From NCBI GenBank assembly GCA_963740455.1, contig CAVUEF010000019.1:53022-117021 (forward strand): DNA of 64,000 nucleotides, written 5' to 3'. Source of the stretch: Paucibacter sp963740455 (GTDB lineage Bacteria; Pseudomonadota; Gammaproteobacteria; Burkholderiales; Burkholderiaceae_C). Positions 51,762-61,092 of this stretch are shown here, in pieces. The notes below the pieces were generated by a model. It was given only the letters and a program-made list of their open reading frames with translations, did not search any database and had not been told where the DNA came from. A program made the translations under genes and the position numbers. Every line of letters begins with the position of its first letter. Position 1 is the stretch's first letter.

Positions 51762-52304
51762 ATGCTGACCGCTGAACAAATCATCGCTTCCCACAAAGCC
51801 AACCTTGAAACTCTTTTTGGTCTGACCAACAAGGCGTTTGAAGGCATCGAAAAGCTCGTCGAGCTGAACATGCAGGTCGCCAAGGCCTCCTTCGGCGAAG
51901 CCGCTGAAACCGCCCGCGCCGCCCTGTCGGTGAAGGACGCTCAAGAGCTGATGGCGCTGCAAAACTCGCTGCTGCAACCGGCCGCCGAAAAGGCCGCTGC
52001 CTACAGCCGCCATCTGTATGAGATTGCCGCCGGTACCAACGCCGAAGTGGGCAAGGTCGCTGAAGCGCAACTCGCCGAAGGTCAACAGAAGTTCCTGGCG
52101 GTGGTTGACACTGCCGTCAAGAATGCTCCGGCTGGCTCCGAAGGCGCAATGGCGCTGGTGAAGTCTGCCGTGTCGGCCGCCAGCAATGCTTTCGAGTCGG
52201 TGCAAAAAGCCGCCAAGCAAGCTGCCGACGTGGCCGAAGCCAACTTCCAGACCTTGAACAGCCAAGCCGCGAAGACCACCAGCCGCGCCAAGCGCGCTGC
52301 CTAA
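51762..52304 (+). CDS. phaP: Phasin (PHA granule-associated protein)
   Basis: A 180 aa phasin_2 family protein starting MLTAEQIIASHKANLETLFG, as in Cupriavidus PhaP1. It is helical and Ala-rich, with SFGEAAETARAALSVKDAQEL and a Lys/Arg/Ala tail (TTSRAKRAA). It coats polyhydroxybutyrate granules made by PhaC. The ATG is preceded by AGGAG with 7 bp spacing. Two palindromes and a sigma-70 promoter lie upstream and a rho-independent terminator downstream, so it is a single-gene unit. Confidence 0.96.
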   Translation: MLTAEQIIASHKANLETLFGLTNKAFEGIEKLVELNMQVAKASFGEAAETARAALSVKDAQELMALQNSLLQPAAEKAAAYSRHLYEIAAGTNAEVGKVAEAQLAEGQQKFLAVVDTAVKNAPAGSEGAMALVKSAVSAASNAFESVQKAAKQAADVAEANFQTLNSQAAKTTSRAKRAA

Positions 52305-52332
52305 GTCAAGCTGACTCAAGCCAATCGCTTGG

Positions 52333-52364
52333 AAAATACCCGGTGTTCGTACCGGGTATTTTTT
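52333..52364 (+). terminator. Rho-independent terminator after phaP
   Basis: The 10 bp stem AATACCCGGT / ACCGGGTATT with a 6-base loop is followed by four more Ts. It starts about 30 bp after the phaP stop and also lies in the convergent gap with the patatin gene, so it may serve both directions, since A-residues flank the left arm. Confidence 0.9.
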
Positions 52365-52381
52365 CGTCAGGCCTCGGATGC

Positions 52382-53314
52382 TCAGTGCGTCTTGGCCGCA
52401 ATCGCCGCACGGATCGCCGCCAACTGGGCAATGGCCACTTCGCGTCCCGCCTTGATGGCACGCAAGCGCGCGCCAAAGTCCGAACTCGCCACATCGACCA
52501 GCTTGGGGCGCAACACCACGTCGGCATCGCGTAGTTCGAGCTGAGTGATGCTGCGTCCCATGATGCTGAAGGTCTGCATCAGCATGCGCATCGCGTCTTG
52601 CGGCACCACCGCATCGGGTGGCGACGAGATGTCGACGGCCAATACCATCTCAGCCCCCATTTGTCGCGCATACCGCACCGGCACCGGCGCCACCAGGCCG
52701 CCGTCGACATATTCACGCGAGCCAATTCTGACCGGCTGAAACACCGCAGGCACGGCACTCGACGCACGCACGGCAGCTCCGGTGTCGCCGCTGCGAAACA
52801 CAATGCCCTCGCCCGAAGCCAGGTCGGTGGCCACGATGCCCAGCGGCATGTGCATCTGCTCGATCAACCGATGGCCGGTCTTCTCGCGTACATAGCGCGC
52901 CAGTGCCTCGCCACGAATCAGTCCGCGGCCGGGGAAAGACCAATCGGTCAGCGCGCTCTCGTCCATGCCGGCGGCCAGCGCGGCCAGTTCGTGCCCGTTC
53001 ATGCCCGACGCATACAAGGCCGCCACCAGACTGCCCGCCGACGTGCCGATCACCAGATCGGGCCGGATGCCGTTTTCTTCCAACACCTGGATCACGCCGA
53101 TATGCGCGAAGCCGCGCGCCGCACCGCCCCCCAAAGCCAGGCCGATGCGCGGTGGTCTGGGCGGTGGCTTGGGTGCCTCCGGGGGTTCAACCGGCATTGG
53201 CAGCGGCTCGGGCGTGGGCACGGTGCTGCAGCCACTGGCAAAAAGGGCCAGCAAAAGCAGGCTTTGGCGTCGGGTCAGAGATGAAAATCGGGCGGCACTG
53301 CGCTGGGTCGGCAT
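52382..53314 (-). CDS. Patatin-like phospholipase lipoprotein
   Basis: A 310 aa protein starting MPTQRSAARF with a TAT-like or Sec lipoprotein signal (RRQSLLLLALFASGC, lipobox ASGC), a Pro-rich linker and a patatin domain. The catalytic Ser is in GTSAGS and the Asp in YVDGGLVAP; the oxyanion loop is GLALGGGAARGFAH. RssA-type patatins of this length are common. A 71-codon upstream extension of the frame has no ribosome binding site and overlaps the fdxA promoter region, so it is rejected. Confidence 0.92.
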   Translation of the reverse strand: MPTQRSAARFSSLTRRQSLLLLALFASGCSTVPTPEPLPMPVEPPEAPKPPPRPPRIGLALGGGAARGFAHIGVIQVLEENGIRPDLVIGTSAGSLVAALYASGMNGHELAALAAGMDESALTDWSFPGRGLIRGEALARYVREKTGHRLIEQMHMPLGIVATDLASGEGIVFRSGDTGAAVRASSAVPAVFQPVRIGSREYVDGGLVAPVPVRYARQMGAEMVLAVDISSPPDAVVPQDAMRMLMQTFSIMGRSITQLELRDADVVLRPKLVDVASSDFGARLRAIKAGREVAIAQLAAIRAAIAAKTH

Positions 53315-53518
53315 GGCCGCGATTCTAGAGGCCGGGGCCGACAGGGCGCAGCGCCGGGCGGCAGTCCACCACAGCCAATCATCACGAATGTCCTTAGGCT
53401 TGATGTGCATCAGGCGTGATATTGGACTCCGACCGCTTAAAATCACGCATTTGCCCGCGCTGCCCTCCCGACTGGGTTGGCTGACGCTGTCCTTGTGCTC
53501 CCCTCTAGAGATTGCCTC

Positions 53519-53842
53519 ATGACCCACGTCGTTCTCGAATCATGCATTCGCTGCAAATACACGGACTGCGTCGATGTTTGCCCCGTTGACTGTTTCCGCG
53601 AAGGCCCGAACTTCCTGACCATTGACCCGGACGAATGCATCGATTGCGCGGTGTGCATTCCCGAGTGCCCAGTGAATGCCATCGTGCCCGAAGAGGATGT
53701 GCCGGGCGACATGCAGCACATGATCAAGCTCAATGCAGAACTTGCCCTCAAGTGGCCCAGCATCACGAAGCGCAAGGCACCATTGCCCGACGCCGACGAA
53801 TGGAAGGACCGCACGGACAAGCTTCCGGAGCTCAAGCGTTGA
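53519..53842 (+). CDS. fdxA: 7Fe ferredoxin
   Basis: A 107 aa FdxA-type ferredoxin. The N-terminal cluster region has CIRCKYTDCVDVCP and the second CIDCAVCIPECP, the spacing of a [3Fe-4S]/[4Fe-4S] protein. The C-terminal tail (WKDRTDKLPELKR) is typical. The ATG at 53519 is supported by family starts (MTHVV). The large flavoprotein gene begins 139 bp downstream on the same strand; ferredoxin is a plausible electron partner for it. Confidence 0.96.
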   Translation: MTHVVLESCIRCKYTDCVDVCPVDCFREGPNFLTIDPDECIDCAVCIPECPVNAIVPEEDVPGDMQHMIKLNAELALKWPSITKRKAPLPDADEWKDRTDKLPELKR

Positions 53843-53981
53843 TGAGCCCGACGGTCCGCGACTGCATTTGACAGCCCGATGGCGGGCGCCATTGAAACCG
53901 ACGCCGTCACTGTGGTCGCCACACAGTGAGGCAGTCGTTTCCCGCTGAAAACCACCGAAACCGACAGCCAGAGGCTCTCTC

Positions 53982-56900
53982 TTGAATTTGAACTTTGGAA
54001 TCCCGTTCGCGCAACTCTATCGTCGCGATGGCCTGCTTGCGCTTGATGCCCTGTTTCTCCAGAAATTGGCAGCGGCAGACCAGGCGCTGTGCGATCAACT
54101 CGTCAAATTCCGTCAGGACCCCGACGCCTTGACGCCGAAGCAGGAATCGACCCTGTTGATCGCCGTCGGTCCCTTTCTTGAGGACTTCATTGCCGAGTTG
54201 TTTCGGATTGACGCCGAAGTTGCAGCGCTCGCGGCAACTCATCTTGAGTTGGCCCCGCTGTATGTGATCAAGCGCAAGTTCGTCAAGCGCACGGCAGCGC
54301 GAATGATAGGCGCCGAAGAGGCTGCCACGTTCGACGGAGCGCAATTGCGAGCCGAGCTGGAAGCGTGCCTGGGTGGCAGTTTCGAAGAACTGCGTTTTGC
54401 GCAACGGGTTTCCGAATGGCTGGAAGACGAGACCGCGCACGCATCACAACTTGAACTCGCGCGGCGCTATTCAGCCTGGGCCTTTCATACCGACGCCGGT
54501 CAGGCCATCCACGGCAACGGCATCCTGTTCCGCGACGTGCGCGATATGCCGCCGGAAGATCTGGTACCCACCGCGCAAGGAACAGACCACCCAGGCTATC
54601 GCAGCTACACGGTCGCGGTCGAACACATCAGGCGTCGCGAGGGATTTTCATTGACCGATCACGGCACCGACTTGCGCGGCGCCCTTGACCAGGCCGACTA
54701 CTGCATCTTGTGCCACGCGCAAGACAAGGACTCGTGCTCGAAGGGTTTGAAAGAAAAGCAACCCAAGGATGCCCCGGCACTGAGCGGCAAGGCAGCGTAC
54801 AAGAAGTCGGCGTTCAAGGTCGTGCTGGCGGGTTGCCCGTTGACTGAAAAGATCTCCGAATTTCACAGCCTCAAGTCCAGCGGAAATGCGATTGCCGCGC
54901 TCGCCATGATCGTGGTCGACAACCCGATGGTGGCGGCAACAGGCCATCGGATCTGCAATGATTGCATGAAGTCGTGCATCTATCAGAAGCAGGAGCCGGT
55001 CAACATCCCGCAGGTCGAGACGCGCACGGTCAAGGACGTTCTGGCACTCCCCTTCGGTTTGGAAATCTATTCCTTGCTGACCCGCTGGAACCCGCTGAAT
55101 TTGCGCCGCCCCTATCCGCGTGCGCCCAGCGGCTACCGGGTCTTGATTACCGGGCTGGGCCCCGCCGGCTACACCTTGGCGCATCACTTGATGAACGATG
55201 GCCACACGGTGGTGGCAATCGATGGATTGAAGATCGAGCCGCTGCCTGAAAGTTTGTGCGGCGTGCGCAGCGATGGCAGCCGCACCGACTTTGCCCCGTT
55301 GGAACACATCGACACTCTGTTCGAAGGCCTGGATCAGCGCGTGCTGGCCGGCTTTGGCGGCGTGGCCGAATACGGCATCACGGTGCGGTGGGACAAGAAT
55401 TTCTTGAAAATCGTGCGCTTGCTGCTTGAGCGCCGCGCCGAATTTCTGATGTTCGGCGGCGTTCGATTCGGCGGAACCTTGAATGTGGAGCAGGCGTTTG
55501 ATTTGGGTTTTGACCATATTGCGCTGGCCATGGGCGCGGGACGCCCGACCATTCTGAACATCCCCAACGCCTTGGCGCGCGGCGTGCGCACGGCGTCGGA
55601 CTTCCTGATGGCATTGCAGCTGACTGGCGCCGCCAAATCGGATTCCTTGGCCAATATGCAGTTGCGACTGCCAGTATTGGTGATCGGCGGCGGCTTGACC
55701 GGCATCGATACCGCCACCGAGTCATTGGCCTATTACCCGGTCCAGGTCGAGAAATTTCTTGGCCGCTACGAATTGCTGTGTGTCGAGCGCGGTGAAGCCC
55801 GGATCCGGGAAAGCTGGAGCGCTGAAGAAACCGAGATTGCGGAAGAATTCTTGCGCCATGCGAGGGCAATCCGGGCGGAACGAGCGCGCGCCGCTGCCAC
55901 CGACACGCCGGCGCAGATTCTGGAGTTGCTCAATGCCTGGGGTGGCGTGACCCTCGTCTATCGCAAGCGCATGATCGACAGCCCGGCCTATACGCTCAAC
56001 CATGAAGAGATCGAGAAGGCGCTCGAAGAAGGCATCGTCTACGCCGAGTGCTTGAGCCCGACCGCGGTCGAGCTTGATTCCTTTGGTGCGACCCGCGCCA
56101 TGAAATTCCGCGTGCAAGTGCGTGATGCTGAAGGCAACTGGACGCAGGGCGAAGAAGTCACGCTGCCGGCACGCGCCATTTTTGTGGCCGCCGGCACCCA
56201 GCCCAACACCGTGCTGGCGCGTGAAGACGCGGCGCATTTCAAGCTCGATGGGCGTTATTTCGCCGCCTGTGACGAAGCCGGCACGCTCGTCAAGCCCGAG
56301 GCAGACATCTCAAAACCCGTGAAGCCCGAGATCTTGCTGAGCAAGCAGGAGAACGGCAAATTCGTCTCTTTCTTTGGTGACTTGCACCCCTCGTATTCGG
56401 GCAATGTCGTGAAGGCGATGGGCTCGGCAAAACAGGGCTATCCGGTCGTGTCCCGCGTGCTGGCGCAGCAAGCGCCGGCCCGGATTGAAGACGATGGCGC
56501 TTTCTTTGCGCGTCTCAACCGGGGCATGCGCGCCAGCGTGCATGCCGTGACGCGCTTGACACCCACTATCGTGGAAGTCGTTTTGCATGCGCCATTTGCT
56601 GCGGCGCAGTTCAAGCCGGGACAGTTTTTCAGGCTGCAGAACTTCGAATCGCTCGCGCCCCTGGTACGCGATACGCGCATGAACATGGAAGGCTTGGCGC
56701 TGACGGGGGCCTGGGTCGATGTCGAGCAAGGGCTGGTTGCCTGCATCGTGCTCGAAATGGGCGGTTCAGCCAATTTGGTGGCGGCCTTGCAGCCAGGCGA
56801 GCCGGTGGTCTTGATGGGGCCGACCGGCATGCCCACCCATATCGAGAGCGGCGAAACCGTCATGCTGGTGGGCGGCGGTCTGGGCAACGCGGTACTGTTC

Positions 56901-57506
56901 TCGATCGGCGCGGCGTTTCGCGCGGCGGGCTCCAAAGTGCTCTACTTTGCCGGGTACAAAAAGGCGATCGATCGCTACAAAGTCGAGGAGATCGAGGCCG
57001 CTGCAGACGTCATCGTCTGGTGCTGCGACGAAGCGCCGGGCTTCACGCCCGGCCGGCCGCAGGACAAGACTTTCTGCGGCAATATGGTGCAGGCCATCGC
57101 CGCCTATGCGGGCGGTGAGCTGGGAGAGACGCCAGTACCGACCCTGGCCGTTGACAGGATCATCGCGATCGGCTCCGACCGCATGATGGCCGCCGTCGGA
57201 CTGGCGCGCCACCATCAATTGAAGCCGTTTTTGAGAGCCGGACACTTCGCCATCGCGTCGATCAATTCGCCGATGCAGTGCATGATGAAAGAGATCTGCG
57301 CACAGTGCCTGCAACCCCACCGTGACCCCGTGACCGGTGAAGTCACCTATGTGTTTTCATGTTTCAACCAGGATCAGCCGCTGGATCAAGTCGATTTTCC
57401 GGGGCTGAGCGCACGCCTGGCCCAGAATTCGCTGCAGGAAAAACTGACCGCGCAATGGATCGGCACTTGTGTCAATGAATTGCGCCATGAGCGCCAAATC
57501 GTCTAG
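53982..57506 (+). CDS. Large fused FAD-dependent oxidoreductase (NfnB/GltD-like plus NfnA/PyrK-like)
   Basis: A 1174 aa protein starting from a TTG with GAGG upstream; no ATG lies in frame before residue 107. Residues 1 to about 220 are a helical region of unknown role. Residues of about 230-330 hold Cys groups (CILCHAQDKDSC, GCPLTEKIS, CNDCMKSCIY) that could ligate Fe-S clusters. Residues of about 380-830 resemble glutamate-synthase small subunit/NfnB, with FAD and NAD loops GLGPAGYTLA and GGGLTGIDTA. Residues of about 850-1130 resemble NfnA/PyrK, with FKPGQFFRLQ, GGGLGNAVLFSIG and the C-terminal Cys cluster CMMKEICAQC. It probably moves electrons between NAD(P)H and ferredoxin; the fused form and the neighbouring fdxA support this. 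Confidence 0.75.
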   Translation: MNLNFGIPFAQLYRRDGLLALDALFLQKLAAADQALCDQLVKFRQDPDALTPKQESTLLIAVGPFLEDFIAELFRIDAEVAALAATHLELAPLYVIKRKFVKRTAARMIGAEEAATFDGAQLRAELEACLGGSFEELRFAQRVSEWLEDETAHASQLELARRYSAWAFHTDAGQAIHGNGILFRDVRDMPPEDLVPTAQGTDHPGYRSYTVAVEHIRRREGFSLTDHGTDLRGALDQADYCILCHAQDKDSCSKGLKEKQPKDAPALSGKAAYKKSAFKVVLAGCPLTEKISEFHSLKSSGNAIAALAMIVVDNPMVAATGHRICNDCMKSCIYQKQEPVNIPQVETRTVKDVLALPFGLEIYSLLTRWNPLNLRRPYPRAPSGYRVLITGLGPAGYTLAHHLMNDGHTVVAIDGLKIEPLPESLCGVRSDGSRTDFAPLEHIDTLFEGLDQRVLAGFGGVAEYGITVRWDKNFLKIVRLLLERRAEFLMFGGVRFGGTLNVEQAFDLGFDHIALAMGAGRPTILNIPNALARGVRTASDFLMALQLTGAAKSDSLANMQLRLPVLVIGGGLTGIDTATESLAYYPVQVEKFLGRYELLCVERGEARIRESWSAEETEIAEEFLRHARAIRAERARAAATDTPAQILELLNAWGGVTLVYRKRMIDSPAYTLNHEEIEKALEEGIVYAECLSPTAVELDSFGATRAMKFRVQVRDAEGNWTQGEEVTLPARAIFVAAGTQPNTVLAREDAAHFKLDGRYFAACDEAGTLVKPEADISKPVKPEILLSKQENGKFVSFFGDLHPSYSGNVVKAMGSAKQGYPVVSRVLAQQAPARIEDDGAFFARLNRGMRASVHAVTRLTPTIVEVVLHAPFAAAQFKPGQFFRLQNFESLAPLVRDTRMNMEGLALTGAWVDVEQGLVACIVLEMGGSANLVAALQPGEPVVLMGPTGMPTHIESGETVMLVGGGLGNAVLFSIGAAFRAAGSKVLYFAGYKKAIDRYKVEEIEAAADVIVWCCDEAPGFTPGRPQDKTFCGNMVQAIAAYAGGELGETPVPTLAVDRIIAIGSDRMMAAVGLARHHQLKPFLRAGHFAIASINSPMQCMMKEICAQCLQPHRDPVTGEVTYVFSCFNQDQPLDQVDFPGLSARLAQNSLQEKLTAQWIGTCVNELRHERQIV

Positions 57507-57567
57507 CTGACGGCCACTCATTCTCGCTACAATTGAAACAGCCGCAAGCAGCAATGCCTGCGGCATT

Positions 57568-57653
57568 CGCTAGGGGTGCTGGGTCACTTTGTGAGTCCGG
57601 CTGAGAAAGTCCCTTTGAACCTGATTGAGGTAATCCTCGCGCAGGGAAGCACG
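57568..57653 (+). promoter_or_regulatory. TPP riboswitch (THI element)
   Basis: The conserved THI-box pieces are present in order: GGGGTGC, a variable stem, CTGAGA, then ACCTGAT, GGTAAT and GCGCAGGGAAGC. Spacing matches the family. It lies in the leader of the TonB-receptor gene, 82 bp before its ATG, with a TACAAT element (57528-57533) upstream as a possible -10. Thiamin pyrophosphate should switch off expression of the receptor. Confidence 0.95.
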
Positions 57654-57734
57654 CTTGAAGCCCGCGTCAATTTTTCTTTCTCGTGACGATCGGGGCTGCC
57701 GTTTGCCTTTCCTGCCATCGACTTCGGAGTCACG

Positions 57735-59891
57735 ATGGCAATTCGTTCGTTTGTCTTTGGTCGCTCAACCGTGGCACTTGCGGCCATGGCTGCATGCTTT
57801 GTTTTCTCTGTCGAAGCCACGGCGCAATCGACCCTTCCCGGTGTGATCGTGAGCGGCCGCGCCGCAGAGTCTCCCGTCGAGTTGGGCGGGTTTGGCGACG
57901 TGCCGCTGCACAAGCTCCCCATGCAAGCCAATGTGTTGAGCGCCGAGCGTCAGAAAGACGCGGGCGTGCAGCGCCTGGCCGACCTCACCAGCTTCGACGC
58001 CAGTGTCAATGACGCCTATAACGCCAGCGGCTATATCGACTATCTGACAGTACGCGGCTTCGTGCTGGACAACCGCTTCAACTACCAAAGAGACGGCCTG
58101 CCCATCAACGCCGAAACCGTGCTGCCGCTCGCCAACAAGGCTTCTCTTGAGCTGCTCAAAGGCATCAGTGGCATGCAGATGGGCACCAGTGCGCCGGGCG
58201 GTGCGGTCAACCTGATCGTCAAACGCCCCACCATGAGCCTGAGCTCGGCAACGCTGAGCTGGCGTTCGGACAATAGCGTCGAAGCCGCGGTGGACATGAG
58301 TCGGCGCTTCGGTGCAGGCGAGATGTTCGGCTTGCGTGTCAACGCCGCCACCGCGCATCTGGATCCGACCTTGCGTGATGCGAAGGGGCAAAACCGGTCT
58401 CTTGCGATGGCCGGCGACTGGCGTGTCAGCCCCGATACCTTGCTTGAAGCAGAGTTCGAAACCAGCCATCAATCGCAAGCCAGCCAGCCCGGTTTCAGCC
58501 TGCTGGGCAACACCTTGCCCGATGCCACGAAGGTCGATCCGCGCACCAATCTGAACAACCAGCCCTGGTCGCTGCCGGTCGTGTTTGACAACACGAATGC
58601 CTCGCTGCGCTTGCAGCAGCGACTGAACCAGGATTGGCGTGCTCAGGTGCATCTGGGCGTGCAACATCTGCGCACCGACGACCGTGCAGCGTTTCCCTTT
58701 GGCTGCACTGACGCCGCCACCAGCACCTATTACGCTGATCGCTATTGTCCGAACGGCAATTTCGATCTGTACGACTACCGCAGCGAGAACGAGCGCCGCG
58801 ATAGCACTGCGCTCGACTTGTCGCTCAACGGCAAATTCGAGACCGGCAAGCTCAGGCACGAGTTGAATACGGGCGTGCTGTTCAGCCGTTTCCAAAGCCG
58901 CTACCAGCGCATGGCCTACAACTACGCAGGCACCGGCAACGTCAGCGGCGAGTTGACCACGCCGGCCGCGCCCGACCTGTACGACGGCAATACCAATCTC
59001 GACCAGCGCAGCACCGAGCTGTACCTGCGCGACATGGTTTCCTTCAACGCCGACTCGCGCTTGTGGGCCGGACTGCGCCACACCCGCCTGACGCGCGACA
59101 GCGTGCTCACCGATGGCTCGTCGCCCACCAGCTATCAGCAATCGTTCACTACGCCGTGGCTGGCGCTGAGCTACCAGCTTGGGCCCCGGTACATGCTGTA
59201 CGCAAGCTGGGGCGAAGGCGTGGAATCGGCGGTCGCGCCCAATCTGCCGCGCTACATCAATGCTGGCCAATCCTTGACCCCGTTGAAGAGCAAACAGACC
59301 GAGTTCGGCATCAAGTCAGGCACCACGGCACTGGACTGGTCATTGAACTGGTTTGACATCGAACGCCCGCAGTGGAGCGACATCGGCAGTTGCGATGTGG
59401 ACAACACCTGCGAGCGCAAGCTCGACGGCGTCGCCCATCATCGCGGCATCGAAGCAATGAGCGACTTCAAATGGCAAAGCGGTGGGATTCTCGCCAGCGC
59501 CATGTGGCTCAAGGCCCGCCGCGAAGGCAGCGCGACGGCAACCATCAACGGCCTTCGACCCACCAACGTTCCCAGCGTCAATTTCAAGTTGCAGGCGCAC
59601 CAGCGCATAGCCTCGCTACCAGGCCTCACCCTGATGGCCGACCTGGTACATGAAGGCAGCCGCATGGTGTTGCCGGACAACAGCGTCAACATCCCGGCCT
59701 GGACGAGGATCGATCTGAGCACGCGCTTCGAGCAGAACACCCGCTGGGCGAACCTGACCTGGCGCGCCGGCGTCGACAACGTGGCCAACACCCGCGCTTG
59801 GAAGGAGTCTCCCTTCCAGTTCGCACATGCCTATCTCTACCCCATGGCGCCGCGAACCTTGCGTCTGAGCGTTGAACTCCGCTTGCCGTGA
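57735..59891 (+). CDS. TonB-dependent outer membrane receptor, thiamin-regulated
   Basis: A 718 aa receptor with a signal peptide (about 1-30, ending ATAQS), a plug domain (about 45-165, with YLTVRGFVLDNRFNYQRDG and GTSAPGGAVNLIVKRP) and a 22-strand barrel closing with LRLSVELRLP. The stretch LPGVIVSGR before the plug may be the TonB box. The TPP riboswitch upstream implies uptake of thiamin, its phosphate or a precursor, as predicted for other THI-regulated receptors. The sequence alone would also fit siderophore uptake, so the riboswitch decides the call. No thiamin biosynthesis gene follows. Confidence 0.9.
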   Translation: MAIRSFVFGRSTVALAAMAACFVFSVEATAQSTLPGVIVSGRAAESPVELGGFGDVPLHKLPMQANVLSAERQKDAGVQRLADLTSFDASVNDAYNASGYIDYLTVRGFVLDNRFNYQRDGLPINAETVLPLANKASLELLKGISGMQMGTSAPGGAVNLIVKRPTMSLSSATLSWRSDNSVEAAVDMSRRFGAGEMFGLRVNAATAHLDPTLRDAKGQNRSLAMAGDWRVSPDTLLEAEFETSHQSQASQPGFSLLGNTLPDATKVDPRTNLNNQPWSLPVVFDNTNASLRLQQRLNQDWRAQVHLGVQHLRTDDRAAFPFGCTDAATSTYYADRYCPNGNFDLYDYRSENERRDSTALDLSLNGKFETGKLRHELNTGVLFSRFQSRYQRMAYNYAGTGNVSGELTTPAAPDLYDGNTNLDQRSTELYLRDMVSFNADSRLWAGLRHTRLTRDSVLTDGSSPTSYQQSFTTPWLALSYQLGPRYMLYASWGEGVESAVAPNLPRYINAGQSLTPLKSKQTEFGIKSGTTALDWSLNWFDIERPQWSDIGSCDVDNTCERKLDGVAHHRGIEAMSDFKWQSGGILASAMWLKARREGSATATINGLRPTNVPSVNFKLQAHQRIASLPGLTLMADLVHEGSRMVLPDNSVNIPAWTRIDLSTRFEQNTRWANLTWRAGVDNVANTRAWKESPFQFAHAYLYPMAPRTLRLSVELRLP

Positions 59892-59925
59892 TTTCGATGT
59901 TTCAAGCTATAATTGAAAGCTCAAT

Positions 59926-60001
59926 TCCTCGATAGCTCAGTTGGTAGAGCGCCGGACTGTTAATCCGTAGGTCCCTGGTTCGAGCCCAGGTCGAGGAGCC
60001 A
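59926..60001 (+). tRNA. tRNA-Asn (GUU)
   Basis: A 76 nt cloverleaf: acceptor arms TCCTCGA / TCGAGGA, D-loop AGCTCAGTTGGTAGAGC, anticodon loop with GTT in CTGTTAATC, the T-loop GGTTCGAGCCC, and an encoded CCA end. A TATAAT element at 59908-59913 with TTGCCG 19 bp before it could be the promoter. The integrase gene begins 39 bp downstream and is oriented toward the tRNA, so the tRNA 3' end is probably the island attachment site. Confidence 0.97.
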
Positions 60002-60039
60002 GACTTGATAAGGGTCAGCGCGTAAGTGCTAGCCCTTCT

Positions 60040-61092
60040 TCATTTCTGACCGTGACAAAAACGTGACAACTGGATCACGTTCTGGCCTCTTCCCCCGCGC
60101 TCAATTCGAGACGCCGCGGATAAAAGGTTCTCCGTTGCAAATTTGGCGTAGCGGTCCACCATGCTTCGAGACTTCCACCCGCCCAAGTCCTTGAGCTCGT
60201 CGCAGGACGTTCCCGCCTGCCGATGCCAAGACGCCCAGGTGTGGCGCAAGTCGTGAAACCTGAAGTCCTCAATCCCCGCTTTCTTCAACGCGTTATGCCA
60301 GGCCGTGTTGGTCACGTCCGCCCGCAAGGGTTGGCCTTCATACGTGAAGCAAAAGCGCAGATGTTTGCCGATTTGCTCCTTCAACACTTCAATTGCATCT
60401 TCATTTAACGGCACTCCCCGAGGTGTTCCGTTCTTGGTCTGGTTCAACCAGGCGGTCTTGCGGTTCAAGTCCACCCGACACCATTCCAAGCCCGTGATCT
60501 CGCCCGCACGGCAGCCTGTTGCCAGGGCATACCGCACGAGGGCCGCCAGATGTGGCGCACAGAAGCGAATCAATCTTTCCGCCTCTTCATGCGTCAACCA
60601 GCGGTCCCGCTCGACTTCACCGGACAAGAGCTTGATCTTCGGGAAGGTGTCGATCCACTGCCACTCATCACGCGCCATCCGAAGAAGGCTGCGAATCGTG
60701 GACAAATAGCGATTCACCGTTGCAGGCTTGTTGCCCTTCTTGAGTTCGCCCTGAATCACAGTCCAGATGACATCCCCATTGATCTGGTTCAGCATCCGGT
60801 CACCCAGGTAGCGGTCCAAGTGGCGGCAAATCTGCCGAACCCCCGAAAAGTTTTTCAAATTCCGTTTCAGTTCGAGATAGCGAACCACGGCTTCTTGCCA
60901 ACTGCGTTGGGGCTTGATACCGAAATGAGTTTCCCGATAAGCATCGAGCTTGAGTTTTGCTAGATACGCTTCGGCTTCATTTCGTTCTTCAGTCCCAGCG
61001 CTTTGGCGTATGCGCTGGCCGTTGGGGAGCGTTGCATTGATCCACCAGTTGCCGGAATCCGGTCGCCGGTAGAGTCCTTCAGGTCGGGCCAT
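60040..61092 (-). CDS. int: Tyrosine recombinase/phage-type integrase
   Basis: A 350 aa site-specific recombinase: an N-terminal arm-binding domain (MARPEGLYRRPDSGNWWINA), a core-binding domain (about 70-160) and a catalytic domain. The first catalytic Arg is in GCRAGEITGLEW, the HxxR in FHDLRHTWASWH, and the nucleophile Tyr in SMVDRYAKF. It is the integrase of a genomic island next to tRNA-Asn. The ATG at 61092 follows GGAGGC. It overlaps the AlpA-like gene by 133 bp in another frame. Confidence 0.95.
   Translation of the reverse strand: MARPEGLYRRPDSGNWWINATLPNGQRIRQSAGTEERNEAEAYLAKLKLDAYRETHFGIKPQRSWQEAVVRYLELKRNLKNFSGVRQICRHLDRYLGDRMLNQINGDVIWTVIQGELKKGNKPATVNRYLSTIRSLLRMARDEWQWIDTFPKIKLLSGEVERDRWLTHEEAERLIRFCAPHLAALVRYALATGCRAGEITGLEWCRVDLNRKTAWLNQTKNGTPRGVPLNEDAIEVLKEQIGKHLRFCFTYEGQPLRADVTNTAWHNALKKAGIEDFRFHDLRHTWASWHRQAGTSCDELKDLGGWKSRSMVDRYAKFATENLLSAASRIERGGRGQNVIQLSRFCHGQK

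Noticed and set aside
53315..53527. Upstream extension of the patatin gene by 71 codons
   Set aside because: It would run through the fdxA promoter and bury the lipoprotein signal inside the protein.
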